Positions 28,235-37,914 are shown, counted from the stretch's first letter. The stretch is DNA of 64,000 nucleotides from Temperatibacter marinus (GCF_031598375.1 NZ_CP123872.1:2290501-2354500), one strand, 5' to 3'. The notes: generated by a model not told the origin, from the letters alone. Translations and numbers: made by a program.

Positions 28235-28843
28235 TCATGGACTATGCGCAAGGAACTGGTTTGTCGTTAGACCTGAAAATGGCCCTGGAACCCCTTTTCC
28301 AATATCAATCCATAGATGCTCATTCCCCTTCTGGATATGACCACCATCCTCGGAATATGTAATAAATTCTTGTTCGGCGATATCTTTAGCAACAGATAAG
28401 AGAATAGGAATATTTTTATCTCGCCTTTCATCATAGAGAGGTAAAATTAAGCTTTCATCATAGAGATGGAAATTTCTTCTATGTGGAGAAATCATGCGAC
28501 GCCAAATACCAGCAGGGTGTGCAATAAGGCTCTTAAACCCCTCATAAAGCGGGTGTCGATCTTCTGCAGGAAAGAGATCTAAAATATTGGTACCAGTTAA
28601 TTCCATTTGATATCGTTCATAGACGTTTGTGCCTGTTAATTTGATGCGAACACAAAGGGAATTATCTTCCTTTCCTTGTTCAATAGTCTCTGAGGGGTCT
28701 TCCACCTCAAGGACTGATAGATAAGGGACACATTCCGGTACTTCAAATGGCTTAAAGTTGGATTTTAAAGGAATAATTTGGCCGTCCATTTTGATGGATT
28801 GCCAATAAGTTAAAAAGTCTTTTACCAATTGAGAGATAATCAT
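28235..28843 (-). CDS. PAS domain-containing protein (PAS_5 family), upstream copy
   Basis: 202 residues, a second PAS_5 protein with the same plan: DFLTYWQSIK near 9, FEVPECVPYLSVLEVEDP near 33 and a C-terminal WIDIGKGVP that parallels the LDIGHGIPK end of the other PAS gene. The two are clearly paralogous. The stop lies 13 bases before the hydrolase start. The chorismate synthase gene lies 32 bases downstream of its 5' side on the same strand. Confidence 0.75.
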   Translation of the reverse strand: MIISQLVKDFLTYWQSIKMDGQIIPLKSNFKPFEVPECVPYLSVLEVEDPSETIEQGKEDNSLCVRIKLTGTNVYERYQMELTGTNILDLFPAEDRHPLYEGFKSLIAHPAGIWRRMISPHRRNFHLYDESLILPLYDERRDKNIPILLSVAKDIAEQEFITYSEDGGHIQKGNEHLWIDIGKGVPGPFSGLTTNQFLAHSP

Positions 28844-28875
28844 TATGCATTTATGACATAGTTAATGATTTCTAT

Positions 28876-29949
28876 CTACCCACATTGTGCTTTATGCATC
28901 AGAATTTGATCGGCTAAGACAATCGCCATCATTGCTTCCCCTACAGGCACAGCTCGGATGCCAACACACGGATCGTGCCTGCCTTTGGTCATAACTTCAG
29001 TGGCGTCACCTGAGCGAGTAATGGACTTTTTAGGAGTTAAGATAGAGCTTGTTGGCTTTACAGAAAAACGACAAACCACAGGTTGCCCTGTCGCAATGCC
29101 ACCAAGCACACCTCCTGCTTTGTTAGAGAGATATACCGGATTTCCGTTTGCATCTGGGGTCATTTCATCTGCATTTTCTTCGCCTGTAAGCAAAGCGGCT
29201 TCCATGCCTACGCCAATTTCGACACCCTTTACAGCATTTATCGTCATCATAGCACAGGCAAGATCGCTGTCTAATTTCCGGTACAGCGGCGCCCCGATAC
29301 CTGCGGGCACGCCCTCAGCAACAATTTCAATTACTGCGCCAATGCTACTGCCCGCTTTTCTAATCTCCGTTAGTTCTTTTTCCCAGCTTTCAGCTGTTAC
29401 CGCAGAGGGACAAAAGAAAGGGTTTTTATGCACGGTTTCCCAATTAAAATCATCACGATTAACTTTTGTAGGGCCCATTTGCACCATAGCGCCGCGAATG
29501 GTAATAGTGTCACCTATGATCAAACGCGCAATGGCACCGGCGGCAACTCTACTTGCTGTTTCCCGGGCACTCGAGCGCCCACCGCCGCGATAATCACGAA
29601 AACCATATTTAGTGTCATAGGTTATGTCAGCATGGCCGGGTCGATATGTTTCAGCAATATTGCCGTAATCCTTTGATCGCTGATCTACATTCTCGATCAT
29701 AAGCTGAATAGGCGTGCCCGTCGTTTTTCCTTCAAAGACACCCGATAGGATTTTTACTAGGTCAGGTTCTTTTCGCTGGGTTGTGAATTTGCTTTGACCA
29801 GGTTTTCTTTTATCAAGGAATTGTTGAATATAGGCTTCATCTAAGGGAAGTCCTGGAGGGACGCCGTCAACAGTACAGCCGATAGCGGGCCCATGACTTT
29901 CGCCCCAAGTCGTAAATCTAAACACATGACCAAAGGTATTAAAAGACAC
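28876..29949 (-). CDS. aroC: Chorismate synthase
   Basis: 357 residues with all three family signatures: [18 protein letters not shown] near 16-33, the [20 protein letters not shown] region near 120 and [20 protein letters not shown] near 314. It converts 5-enolpyruvylshikimate-3-phosphate to chorismate using reduced FMN. It lies 16 bases downstream of fabI on the same strand and is probably co-transcribed with it. Confidence 0.97.
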   Translation of the reverse strand: MSFNTFGHVFRFTTWGESHGPAIGCTVDGVPPGLPLDEAYIQQFLDKRKPGQSKFTTQRKEPDLVKILSGVFEGKTTGTPIQLMIENVDQRSKDYGNIAETYRPGHADITYDTKYGFRDYRGGGRSSARETASRVAAGAIARLIIGDTITIRGAMVQMGPTKVNRDDFNWETVHKNPFFCPSAVTAESWEKELTEIRKAGSSIGAVIEIVAEGVPAGIGAPLYRKLDSDLACAMMTINAVKGVEIGVGMEAALLTGEENADEMTPDANGNPVYLSNKAGGVLGGIATGQPVVCRFSVKPTSSILTPKKSITRSGDATEVMTKGRHDPCVGIRAVPVGEAMMAIVLADQILMHKAQCG

Positions 29950-29965
29950 GGATATTCTTCCCTAT

Positions 29966-30772
29966 TTATCGAGTTAAAGTCTTCATATGGTCTTCATCAA
30001 GTGGCATGCAAACAGAAGAGAAGCCTGAATCTACATGATGATTTTCACCGGTTACGCCAGACGATAGATCGCTAAGCATGTAAAGTCCAGCACCTGCAAT
30101 ATCGTCCATAGTAATATTGCGCTTAAGAGGGGAGTTCTTTTCGTTATATTTCATGAGCATTCGGAAATCACCTACGCCACTTGCAGCCAAGGTTTTCATT
30201 GGACCAGCTGAAATAGAATTGACACGAATGCCTTTTTCACCCAAATCTCGTGCTAGATAGCGAGTAGAACATTCCAGGGCAGCTTTTGCCACACCCATAA
30301 CGTTGTAGTGAGGTACAACTTTTTCTGCGCCGTAATAACTTAGAGTGAGGAGGCTTCCTCCGTCGGGCATCATTTTTTCAGCTCTTTTAGAAACTTCAAC
30401 AAAAGAGAAGGCTGAAATATTCATGGTCATGAGAAAGTTATCAATAGACGTGTCCACATATCGACCACGTAATTCTGATTTATCACTATATCCAATCGCA
30501 TGAAGAACAAAGTCAAGTTTGCCCCATTTTTTTTCAATTTCTGCAAAAAGAGCATCCATTGAGTCTGGGTCGGAAACATCACATGGCAAAACCATATCAG
30601 ATCCGATACTTTCGGCAAGAGGGCGGACTCTCTTTTCTAGGGCTTCACCTTGGTATGAGAAGGCAATGTCAGCCCCTTGATCGGCACAGATTTTCGCAAT
30701 TGCCCAAGCCATAGATCTATCATTGGCTACGCCCATGATAAGGCCTTTTTTGCCTGCCATCAGTTTTGTCAT
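29966..30772 (-). CDS. fabI: Enoyl-[acyl-carrier-protein] reductase (NADH)
   Basis: 268 residues from the ATG at 30772, which follows GGAGG at proper spacing; an ATG at 30787 overlaps that site. The Rossmann motif GVANDRSMAWAIA is near 13-25. The catalytic Tyr and Lys lie in YNVMGVAKAALE (Tyr-x6-Lys of FabI), with YYGAEKVVPHYN before it. It catalyses the last reduction of each type II fatty acid elongation cycle and is the classical triclosan target. fabI-aroC adjacency is common in the class. Confidence 0.95.
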   Translation of the reverse strand: MTKLMAGKKGLIMGVANDRSMAWAIAKICADQGADIAFSYQGEALEKRVRPLAESIGSDMVLPCDVSDPDSMDALFAEIEKKWGKLDFVLHAIGYSDKSELRGRYVDTSIDNFLMTMNISAFSFVEVSKRAEKMMPDGGSLLTLSYYGAEKVVPHYNVMGVAKAALECSTRYLARDLGEKGIRVNSISAGPMKTLAASGVGDFRMLMKYNEKNSPLKRNITMDDIAGAGLYMLSDLSSGVTGENHHVDSGFSSVCMPLDEDHMKTLTR

Positions 30773-30887
30773 TGATCTTTCCTCCATTAAACGCCCAGAT
30801 AAATGTAGGGGCGCGATATTTTGATGCAGTCTATACCAAAAAACTCAGTAAATACAAAGGTTAAATCGATGAAGTATCACGTGAATT

Positions 30888-31814
30888 TTATGAAAGACTT
30901 TCACTTTTTTGTGAAGGCTTCTCTGTTTCTTCTTTTTCAGATTGTGTTACTCGATCTGAATGTTTAGTCCAGGCTGCATTAAATTCTGCACCGAAAATAA
31001 AACCAATACTAACCACATAACAAAAAAGTTGTACGATCACGACCCCTGCGAGGGATCCGTAAGTTACGTCATATGTGCCAACTGATTTTAAATAAGCAGA
31101 AAGCCCTTTTGCCGTCAGAAGGAAGAGAGCAAGAGTAAGGATTGCTCCTGGCAAACGGAAAGGTCGGTATATACTACGCGGTGTGAGAGCAACATATAAA
31201 ACATAGAGGCCAATCAATAAAAAGAGAGGGCTAATTGCAAAAGTAAGCCAGGTCCAAAAGGTTTGCAGACCCCCAGTCATAATGTCAGGGAAGAGGCTGT
31301 TGATCGCTTTTATGATCGGAGGGCCCATGACCTGTACTGACATTGAGAGAAGGATCAAGAAGGAGGAAATTATGACAAAAGCTAAGCTTTCTAAACGTCG
31401 TTTCCAAAAGCTGTGACCATATTCTCGACCAAAAGCGCGAATGACAATTTCGCGGCCAGCTTCTATGCCATTTGCAGCAGTTAGGAGGGCAAAAAGGATA
31501 GAAAAGGTCAAAATCTCTTTGCCTGCATTACGCAATATCCCTTGAATAGGCGTGTTCAATGTTTGACTGACCTCTGGAGGGAGGAGGGAGAGGATAAATT
31601 CTATTGCTTCTAGACCCTGATCAGATTGGCCAACAACACCTGATATAGAAATCATAAAAATCAAGAAAGGAAAAAGACAAAACATGGCGAGGAAAGCCAT
31701 ATTTCCAGCTGCTGCCATGCCGTGATTGTGGCCAAACCCTCGGCCTGCATCTCCGAGAATTCGTAGTGCCATGCGAGTCTTGCTATAGATATATGTAGAT
31801 GAAAATTCTGTCAT
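30888..31814 (-). CDS. YihY/virulence factor BrkB family membrane protein
   Basis: 308 residues with about six transmembrane helices. The signature is the first helix FLAMFCLFPFLIFMISISGV near 39-58 after a HNHGMAAAGNMA segment, then a charged TAANGIEAGREIVIRAF stretch near 107. The C-terminus is hydrophilic with many Glu, Ser and Lys. The family function is unproven despite older RNase BN labels. It lies between the DnaJ-like gene and fabI on the same strand. Confidence 0.87.
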   Translation of the reverse strand: MTEFSSTYIYSKTRMALRILGDAGRGFGHNHGMAAAGNMAFLAMFCLFPFLIFMISISGVVGQSDQGLEAIEFILSLLPPEVSQTLNTPIQGILRNAGKEILTFSILFALLTAANGIEAGREIVIRAFGREYGHSFWKRRLESLAFVIISSFLILLSMSVQVMGPPIIKAINSLFPDIMTGGLQTFWTWLTFAISPLFLLIGLYVLYVALTPRSIYRPFRLPGAILTLALFLLTAKGLSAYLKSVGTYDVTYGSLAGVVIVQLFCYVVSIGFIFGAEFNAAWTKHSDRVTQSEKEETEKPSQKSESLS

Positions 31815-31855
31815 TAAAGTCCCTTGTACCTGAAAAGCTTACAAGGATAACATCT

Positions 31856-32851
31856 TTATTTCAATCCTGCTTTTTCTCTGAGTTCAGGACCTTTACCGCC
31901 CGTCCAACCTCGAATGAGGATTTCCAGCTCTTTATCTCTAACATCTGGTAGCATAACCGTAAGGTGCACATAGAGATCTCCTTCAGCACTGGCTTTGCGG
32001 ACACCTTTACCGCGGAGTCTCAATCGTTTGCCACTGGAAGTTCCTTTTGGGACACGAACAGTCAAACGACCATGCGGTGTCGGAATTTCGATATCCCCAC
32101 CAAGGACGGCTTCGTCAAGAGAGATGGGGCATTCCATATGAATGTCACTGCCATCACGTTTAAAGAGAGGGTGATCAGCTACCAGAATTTCAATAAGAGC
32201 GTCACCAGAGTTGCCCCCTGCAACACCAGGGCCGCCTTGCCCAGGAAGCCGGATGATTTGCCCTTCTTTTATACCAAGGGGAATTTTGACATCTACTTCG
32301 CGTCCATCGTTCAGCATAAGACGGCGCGTGCTGCCTCTGATCGATTCTTCAAAGCCTATGGTGATTTCATAAGTGACATCGATGCCTTTTCTCTTCGGTC
32401 GTCGGAAAAAACTAGATCGTTCCTCTTTGGAGCGTTTTTTTTGTTTTTTGCCGAAGAATTCCGCAAAAAGATCCTCTTTTCCATCCACGTCCATCCCAAA
32501 AGCATTAGTGTCTTTCGCTTTTAGATCTTCCTCTTCTACAGAACCACGGTCAAATCTTGCTCTATAGCGTGCGCGCTCTTCTGCTGCTTCTTGATAGGGG
32601 TGTTTCGGTTGTCTGTCTTTTGGGCGCGGGCGGCCTTGCTCGTCAATCTCGCCCCGATCATATTTTTTTCGCTGTTTTTTGTCAGACAATAATTTATAGG
32701 CATTATTGACCAATTTGAATTTTTCAGCAATGCGCTCATCATCACGATTAAAATCGGGATGAAGTTCCTTTGCGAGGGCGCGATAAGCGGCTTTTATGTC
32801 TGCTTCAGAAGCAGATTGAGCAACGCCTAATATGGTATATAAATTTCCCAT
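31856..32851 (-). CDS. DnaJ-like co-chaperone (CbpA type, no zinc finger)
   Basis: About 331 residues. The N-terminal J domain (2-70) has the HPD tripeptide in LAKELHPDFNRD and is followed by a charged linker with FGMDVDGKEDLFAEFFGKK. The two C-terminal beta-sandwich domains (about 150-320) carry IRLPGQGGPGVAGGNSGDAL and LRLRGKGV. There are no CxxCxGxG repeats, so it belongs to the CbpA rather than the DnaJ class. It should stimulate DnaK. Tandem ATGs at 32854 and 32851 are both possible starts. It is divergent from pdxH across a region with a 24-bp palindrome. Confidence 0.9.
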   Translation of the reverse strand: MGNLYTILGVAQSASEADIKAAYRALAKELHPDFNRDDERIAEKFKLVNNAYKLLSDKKQRKKYDRGEIDEQGRPRPKDRQPKHPYQEAAEERARYRARFDRGSVEEEDLKAKDTNAFGMDVDGKEDLFAEFFGKKQKKRSKEERSSFFRRPKRKGIDVTYEITIGFEESIRGSTRRLMLNDGREVDVKIPLGIKEGQIIRLPGQGGPGVAGGNSGDALIEILVADHPLFKRDGSDIHMECPISLDEAVLGGDIEIPTPHGRLTVRVPKGTSSGKRLRLRGKGVRKASAEGDLYVHLTVMLPDVRDKELEILIRGWTGGKGPELREKAGLK

Positions 32852-32888
32852 CATACTTGTAACGAAAGTAACCTTTAAAATATCAATT

Positions 32889-32912
32889 GATAGATAGAAA
32901 TTTCTATCTATC
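32889..32912. repeat. Perfect 24-bp palindrome between dnaJ-like gene and pdxH
   Basis: The left half GATAGATAGAAA (32889-32900) is followed immediately by its exact reverse complement (32901-32912). It sits centrally in the 125-bp divergent region. It has no loop, so an operator for a dimeric regulator is more likely than a terminator. Confidence 0.6.
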
Positions 32913-32978
32913 TCATATACTCTAATTATTGTATCAGAAAGATAAAATTTTAACTAATTTTTTGAATGAGAGCTTAAA

Positions 32979-33572
32979 ATGTCCCTAGTTGATCATAAAC
33001 ACCCCTTTGAATTGTTCGAAAAATGGTTTGGTGATGCCAAGTGTCGTGAGGCTGACGTTCCCGAAGCCATGTCACTTTCAAGCGTCAGTCCAGATGGTAA
33101 GCCCAGTTCTCGTATGGTGCTTCTTAAGGGTGTTGATGAAAGAGGTTTTGTTTTTTATACAAATTGTACAAGCAGAAAAGGGCAGCAAATACAAGGGAAT
33201 AGCCATGTAGCTCTTCTTTTTCATTGGAAAAGCTTAAAGCGCCAAGTCCGGATTGAAGGGCAGGCAGTACCTGTCACTGAGGCTGAGGCAGATGCCTATT
33301 TTGCTTCGCGCCATAAAGACAGTAGGATTGGCGCTTGGGCATCAAAACAATCTCAACCTATGGAAGGTCGTTTTGAGTTTGAAAAACGCATTGCAAAATA
33401 TGCTGCAAAATATACTTTAGGTGATGTCCCAAGGCCTGAATTTTGGAGCGGTTTTCGTATTAAACCTACTATGATTGAATTTTGGCAGGATCGCAGCTTT
33501 AGACTCCATGAGCGCAACGTTTATTCTTTACAGGATGATGGGCAGTGGGAAGTCTCTACACTTTATCCATAA
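32979..33572 (+). CDS. pdxH: Pyridoxamine/pyridoxine 5'-phosphate oxidase
   Basis: 197 residues with the PNPOx split-barrel and FMN site: SRMVLLKGVDERGFVFYTN near 39-57, the SRKGQQI segment, and a C-terminal dimerisation domain with FWSGFRIKPTMIEFWQ and RLHERNVY. It oxidises PNP or PMP to pyridoxal 5'-phosphate, which is needed by PLP enzymes such as the class V aminotransferase at 2707. The start follows a weak GAG site. Confidence 0.95.
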   Translation: MSLVDHKHPFELFEKWFGDAKCREADVPEAMSLSSVSPDGKPSSRMVLLKGVDERGFVFYTNCTSRKGQQIQGNSHVALLFHWKSLKRQVRIEGQAVPVTEAEADAYFASRHKDSRIGAWASKQSQPMEGRFEFEKRIAKYAAKYTLGDVPRPEFWSGFRIKPTMIEFWQDRSFRLHERNVYSLQDDGQWEVSTLYP

Positions 33573-33603
33573 GTGAGGTAGGGAATGGTCTTGGCTATTA
33601 TTT

Positions 33604-33620
33604 ACTGGACTAGTCAGTCT
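33604..33620. promoter_or_regulatory. Operator-like motif upstream of the aldehyde dehydrogenase gene
   Basis: ACTGGACTAGTCAGTCT contains inverted GACT / AGTC arms around four bases. It matches 15 of 17 positions of the motif at 39583, which precedes the patatin gene, suggesting one shared regulator, probably TetR-type. Confidence 0.5.
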
Positions 33621-33684
33621 ATGAAGGGTAGAAAGAAGCAGGATTAGGCTTTCTTTAAAGTCATGAGAATTATGGAGAAGATTG

Positions 33685-35142
33685 ATGGACGGTGGTATTG
33701 TTGCTAATGAGCATTTTGAAGCAATTCAAACCCTTTTAAATAAACAGCGGGAAAGCTACCTTCAAGAAGGTTTTGTGAGTGCCGCAGTTAGAATTGACCG
33801 TCTCAAGCGTGCAAAAAATCTTGTTCTAAAATATAAAGATGAACTGTTAGATGTCATCAACGAAGATTACGGAAATAGATCTAAAGAAATTGGTCTTGTG
33901 ACAGACGTTATGGCCGCAAATGGTGCACTTGCAGATGCCATTAAAAATGTTAAAAAATGGATGAAGCCCGAGAAAAGGGGGTTGATGTTTCCCCTTGGGT
34001 TGCTCGGTGCGCGGGCCCAAGTGAATTATCAACCAAAAGGGGTGATGGGTATCATTACGCCGTGGAATTTTCCTCTGACAATGATTTTTGTACCTCTAGC
34101 TCAAGCTTTGGCAGCAGGAAACCGGGTTATCATTAAACCTTCAGAGCATACGCCAAAGACGTCAGATTTTATTCAGAAGATCATCTCAGAATCCTTCGAC
34201 GAGACTGAAGTCGCTGTTTATACAGGCGGTGTTGAAGTCTCTCAGGCCTTTGCATCGCAGAACTGGGACCATTTAATGTTCACTGGCGCCCCGGTTGTTG
34301 GCAAACTGATTATGCGGGCAGCAAGTGAAAATCTTGTGCCTGTGACCCTTGAGTTAGGCGGAAAGTCACCTGTTCTAGTCTCACGTGGGGCAGATCTTAA
34401 GATGGTTGCTGAACGTGTTGCTACATGGAAAATGACAAACGCAGGCCAAATCTGTCTCACCGCGGATTATATTAATTTACCAGAAGATAAGAAAGATGAA
34501 TTCATTGAGGTCTATAAGCAGACGGTATCTGAGATGTTCCCAACGCTTTTGGAAAATGATCAATATACGTCTATCATTACAGAACGTCACCGTGATCGGA
34601 TGCATGGCTATCTAAAAGAATGCGAAGACAAAGGGGCCACAGTTCATACCATTAATCCAGCAAAAGAAGACTTTTCTCAGCAGCCAGAAGGCATGAACAA
34701 AGTGGCACCTGCAATTATTGAGGGTGTGGACGATAGCTTTAAAATTATGCAGGAAGAGATTTTCGGGCCGCTTCTTCCCATTCGGACATATTCTAAATTT
34801 GAAGAAGTGATTGATTATGTGAATGATCATGAAAGACCATTGGCGATTTATTATTTTGGTACGGATAAGGCTGAGATTGAAGTCGTTTCACATCACACCA
34901 CGTCTGGCGGGTTAACAATTAATGATTGTGTATGGCACGGTGCCCATGAAACTCTCCCTTTTGGTGGTGTCGGCAATAGTGGAATGGGACGTTATCATGG
35001 ATTTGATGGATTTAAAGAGTTTAGCCATCACAAGCCTGTTTTGAAGCACCCTGCAAAGATAGGCATCAACAAGTTGTTAGGTATAGTCCCACCTTATGGG
35101 GCAACACTGAAGCGCACAGCGAAGATGGAATTGAAAAAATAG
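33685..35142 (+). CDS. Coniferyl-aldehyde-dehydrogenase-like NAD(P)+ aldehyde dehydrogenase
   Basis: 485 residues of the aldehyde dehydrogenase superfamily. GIITPWNFPLTMIFVPLAQA near 118 and the catalytic Glu in LELGGKSPVLVS near 229 are followed by the catalytic Cys in NAGQICLTADYINLP near 257. The QIC-LTADY variant resembles coniferyl aldehyde dehydrogenases and related long-chain aldehyde enzymes. The ATG at 33685 has GGAG seven bases upstream. Its promoter region carries the 33604 operator-like motif. A thioesterase follows at 35179. Confidence 0.88.
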   Translation: MDGGIVANEHFEAIQTLLNKQRESYLQEGFVSAAVRIDRLKRAKNLVLKYKDELLDVINEDYGNRSKEIGLVTDVMAANGALADAIKNVKKWMKPEKRGLMFPLGLLGARAQVNYQPKGVMGIITPWNFPLTMIFVPLAQALAAGNRVIIKPSEHTPKTSDFIQKIISESFDETEVAVYTGGVEVSQAFASQNWDHLMFTGAPVVGKLIMRAASENLVPVTLELGGKSPVLVSRGADLKMVAERVATWKMTNAGQICLTADYINLPEDKKDEFIEVYKQTVSEMFPTLLENDQYTSIITERHRDRMHGYLKECEDKGATVHTINPAKEDFSQQPEGMNKVAPAIIEGVDDSFKIMQEEIFGPLLPIRTYSKFEEVIDYVNDHERPLAIYYFGTDKAEIEVVSHHTTSGGLTINDCVWHGAHETLPFGGVGNSGMGRYHGFDGFKEFSHHKPVLKHPAKIGINKLLGIVPPYGATLKRTAKMELKK

Positions 35143-35178
35143 TCTTATTCCATAGTTTTTAGTAAAAGGAGTGTTGGT

Positions 35179-35592
35179 ATGGCAACTCAAGAAGAAGTTA
35201 TAAAATTTTTGGAAAAATCTTACCCGCACTTGCCAGTTTCTATAAGATCTATCCAACAAGGCACAGCTACAATAGCCATGGAAGTTGGCAGTTCTGCTAC
35301 CTTACGCCCCGGCGGTACGGTAAATGGGCCCACTATGATGATGATGGCTGATGTTGCACTTTATATTGCCATACAAGGGATGGGAGAGCTCACCTTAATG
35401 GCAGTTACAAGCAGTTTGAACTTTAATTTCTTAAGGCGCCCCAGCCCAGATGCAGCCTTAATTGCTGAAGCAAAAATATTGAAGATGGGCCGAAATCTTG
35501 CTGTGGGGGAAGTGACAATTTTTTCTGAAGGAGATACGGCGCCCGTTTGCCACGCCACAGGCAGCTACGCATTACCGCAGAAAAGTTCCTAA
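35179..35592 (+). CDS. PaaI family thioesterase
   Basis: 137 residues of the hotdog fold. The PaaI signature is LRPGGTVNGPTMMMMADVAL near 41-60, followed by AVTSSLNFNFLRRP and a final VCHATGSYALP. It is likely a cytoplasmic acyl-CoA thioesterase. It lies 36 bases after the aldehyde dehydrogenase with an AAGGAG site before the ATG, so the two are an operon and this enzyme may act on the acid side of that pathway. Confidence 0.87.
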   Translation: MATQEEVIKFLEKSYPHLPVSIRSIQQGTATIAMEVGSSATLRPGGTVNGPTMMMMADVALYIAIQGMGELTLMAVTSSLNFNFLRRPSPDAALIAEAKILKMGRNLAVGEVTIFSEGDTAPVCHATGSYALPQKSS

Positions 35593-35601
35593 ACAAAAAG
35601 A

Positions 35602-36486
35602 TTATTTTTCGTGAACCCGCAAGAGGCCTTCTTGCTGAATGCTTGCGACCAATGTGCCATCTCTTGTGAATATATGCCCGCGCCCTAAAGCTCTAGCGCC
35701 GCCAGTCCATGTACCTTCTATGGCGTTAAACATCCATTCATCTACTCTAAAGTTTCGGCTATGAAGATGAAGCGCATGATCAAGACTGCAGATGTTTTTT
35801 ATCCGGGGATCGAAAGGGACAAAACCATGAGGCCTAAAGGTTCCTGCAATAAGGCCCATGTCAGAGAGATAGGCTAGCAACCTGATATTGTTTTGCCGGT
35901 CATCATCCCCGTCGTACCGCAGCTTAAACCAGAACCCACCGTGGATATCTTTGGGTTTTGGGTTAAGTATTTCGACCCGATCATAGGAACGCATTTCGAA
36001 TGGAACAAGTGGTTTTTCAATGCGTTTTCTGAGCGGTTCGGCTTTCGGGCCCATTTGATCGATAACATGATGGTAATAGGCATGATCATCAATTAATTCT
36101 TCCGGAGGCGGGACATCAGGCATCTTTACTTGATGCTCTAGACCTGTTTCTTCAATATGAAAGGACATGATCGCTGTAAAAATAGCGTCTCCATTTTGGA
36201 TTGCATTTACCCGGCGGGTACAAAAGCTGCGGCCATCACGGATCGGATCAACTTCATAGATGATTGGAATTTCACTATTGCCGAGACGCATGAAATAAGC
36301 ATGCATGGAATGCAGTTGATATTGAGATTCTACAGTGCGTTGACAGGCATCTAAGGATTGTCCAATCACATGACCACCGTAGACATGTTTATTGGGCCAT
36401 TTATTTGGAATGCCTTTAAATAATAATTTATCTAACCGTTCTAATTCTAGACCATCAATCTGTTTCTGGTAATGCGCATCAACCAT
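35602..36486 (-). CDS. tesB: Acyl-CoA thioesterase II
   Basis: 294 residues with the double-hotdog fold of TesB. HVYGGHVIGQSLDACQRTV near 35-53 and LHSMHAYFMRLGNSEIPIIY near 59 mark the first domain; DMGLIAGTF and LDHALHLHSRNFRVDEW mark the second, whose Asp is part of the active site. It hydrolyses medium- and long-chain acyl-CoA. It is six bases downstream of the MATE gene on the same strand and convergent with the PaaI gene (nine-base gap). Confidence 0.92.
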   Translation of the reverse strand: MVDAHYQKQIDGLELERLDKLLFKGIPNKWPNKHVYGGHVIGQSLDACQRTVESQYQLHSMHAYFMRLGNSEIPIIYEVDPIRDGRSFCTRRVNAIQNGDAIFTAIMSFHIEETGLEHQVKMPDVPPPEELIDDHAYYHHVIDQMGPKAEPLRKRIEKPLVPFEMRSYDRVEILNPKPKDIHGGFWFKLRYDGDDDRQNNIRLLAYLSDMGLIAGTFRPHGFVPFDPRIKNICSLDHALHLHSRNFRVDEWMFNAIEGTWTGGARALGRGHIFTRDGTLVASIQQEGLLRVHEK

Positions 36487-36492
36487 ATAATG

Positions 36493-37914
36493 TTACTCTT
36501 TAATCTCTTCTTCATCACAGTGTATTCTATAATATTCTCGAACACCAGTTCTGTTAATTGCATGAGCCGACTGTAATGGTGCGGGAGGCGTTTGATCAAG
36601 CGATTTAAGCCAAATGTTGCCCTGTAAGCGCCACAATAAGGCGCTGGCTTTAATGATGAAATCAAGCAACATTAAGCTATACATGATCCAAAGAGGCCAA
36701 CTGTTTAGCACGCAAATATATCCAAGAATGACTCTGGCTCCTATGGTGCCGATAAGTGTTGCCATCATGGGGAATCGCGTATCACCTGCACCCCGAAGTG
36801 TTCCACCAACAGCAAATTCGATGGCCATGAGTGGTTGGCAAAGAGCAAGGATAACAACAAACATTTGAGCGTGGGCAGCCACAGCAGGATCATCCGTTAA
36901 GAGATAGCTTAGTGGCTCTCTAAATAAACCAAAAACAAGAGCCAAAAATGTCATACAGAGAAGAGCCATTTTAAGGGCAACATAACCTGATTGACGCGCT
37001 TGATCTGGCTCGCCAGCGCCGATACGTTGTCCCGAGAGTGTCGCGCCTGCAGACCCAAAAGCTATACCGATGACAATACAAACACTTAGAATATTTATGC
37101 CAATTCCATAAGCAACAAAAGCTTCCGTGCCATAAGAAACAAGTAGAGCCATAACAATGATTGATCCTATTTGTATGACATATTGTTCTAAAGCTGAAGG
37201 AATGCCTATTTTCGCTAATTTTTTGAACCGTATTGGGCAAAAAAGATAGTCCCAATTCGGTTTGATTTCGTGTTTTCCTTGGGCCCAAATGATGAAGTAA
37301 AGGGCAGTAATCCCCACTTGCGCAACACAAGCGCCAACTGGAATTCCAAGAGGCCCAAGGGCTGGTAAACCAAAGGCTCCCATAGTGAAGCCATAGGCCA
37401 TTACAATATTGCTGACACTGGATACAGCCATGATTTTAAGAGGCCTAAGCACATTGCCAATGGCTCTATAATTGGTTGATAATGTAAGATTCACTGCATA
37501 GATGACACAGAGGCAAGCTATGGGATACATCATCGTCGTTGTTGTTGCGATAAGAGAAGGGTCGTCACTAAAGATACTGGCAATCTGTTCGGCGAAAAGA
37601 AACACAGGGGTCGCTATCGCTAGGGCGATAATGAAAGAGAGACCGATTGAGCTTGTTGCAGCTTTATTTGCCTCTTCATAGTCCTCAGCACCCCATGCCC
37701 TTGCTACTAGAGCTGTTGTGGCAACTGACAGAGCCATAGCCGCAGCCATCAGGAGGAAGTTAACCCGTGTCGCAGAAATGACTGCAGCACTGGCATCTGC
37801 CCCTAGAGGGGCTACAATATACATATGAGCGATCATTGTTGAGACCGCAAGCATATTGCTAACAATATTGGGGGCAGCAAGCTTCCAAACTGTTTGATAG
37901 GGGAAAGACTTCAT
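36493..37914 (-). CDS. MATE family efflux transporter
   Basis: 473 residues with 12 predicted transmembrane helices in two MatE halves. ATTALVARAWGAEDYEEAN near 66 and its counterpart GATLSGQRIGAGEPDQARQSG near 296 are the internal repeats. It is an inner-membrane Na+ or H+ coupled multidrug exporter by family; the substrate is unknown. tesB follows six bases later, so the two are co-transcribed. The C-terminal tail is acidic. Confidence 0.92.
   Translation of the reverse strand: MKSFPYQTVWKLAAPNIVSNMLAVSTMIAHMYIVAPLGADASAAVISATRVNFLLMAAAMALSVATTALVARAWGAEDYEEANKAATSSIGLSFIIALAIATPVFLFAEQIASIFSDDPSLIATTTTMMYPIACLCVIYAVNLTLSTNYRAIGNVLRPLKIMAVSSVSNIVMAYGFTMGAFGLPALGPLGIPVGACVAQVGITALYFIIWAQGKHEIKPNWDYLFCPIRFKKLAKIGIPSALEQYVIQIGSIIVMALLVSYGTEAFVAYGIGINILSVCIVIGIAFGSAGATLSGQRIGAGEPDQARQSGYVALKMALLCMTFLALVFGLFREPLSYLLTDDPAVAAHAQMFVVILALCQPLMAIEFAVGGTLRGAGDTRFPMMATLIGTIGARVILGYICVLNSWPLWIMYSLMLLDFIIKASALLWRLQGNIWLKSLDQTPPAPLQSAHAINRTGVREYYRIHCDEEEIKE

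Noticed and set aside
28958-29593. 211-codon plus-strand ORF antisense to aroC
   Set aside because: aroC has complete family motifs in the other strand; the long open antisense frame follows from its codon use.
31964-32524. 186-codon plus-strand ORF antisense to the DnaJ-like gene
   Set aside because: It is covered by the J-domain protein, and its translation shows no domain or start signal.
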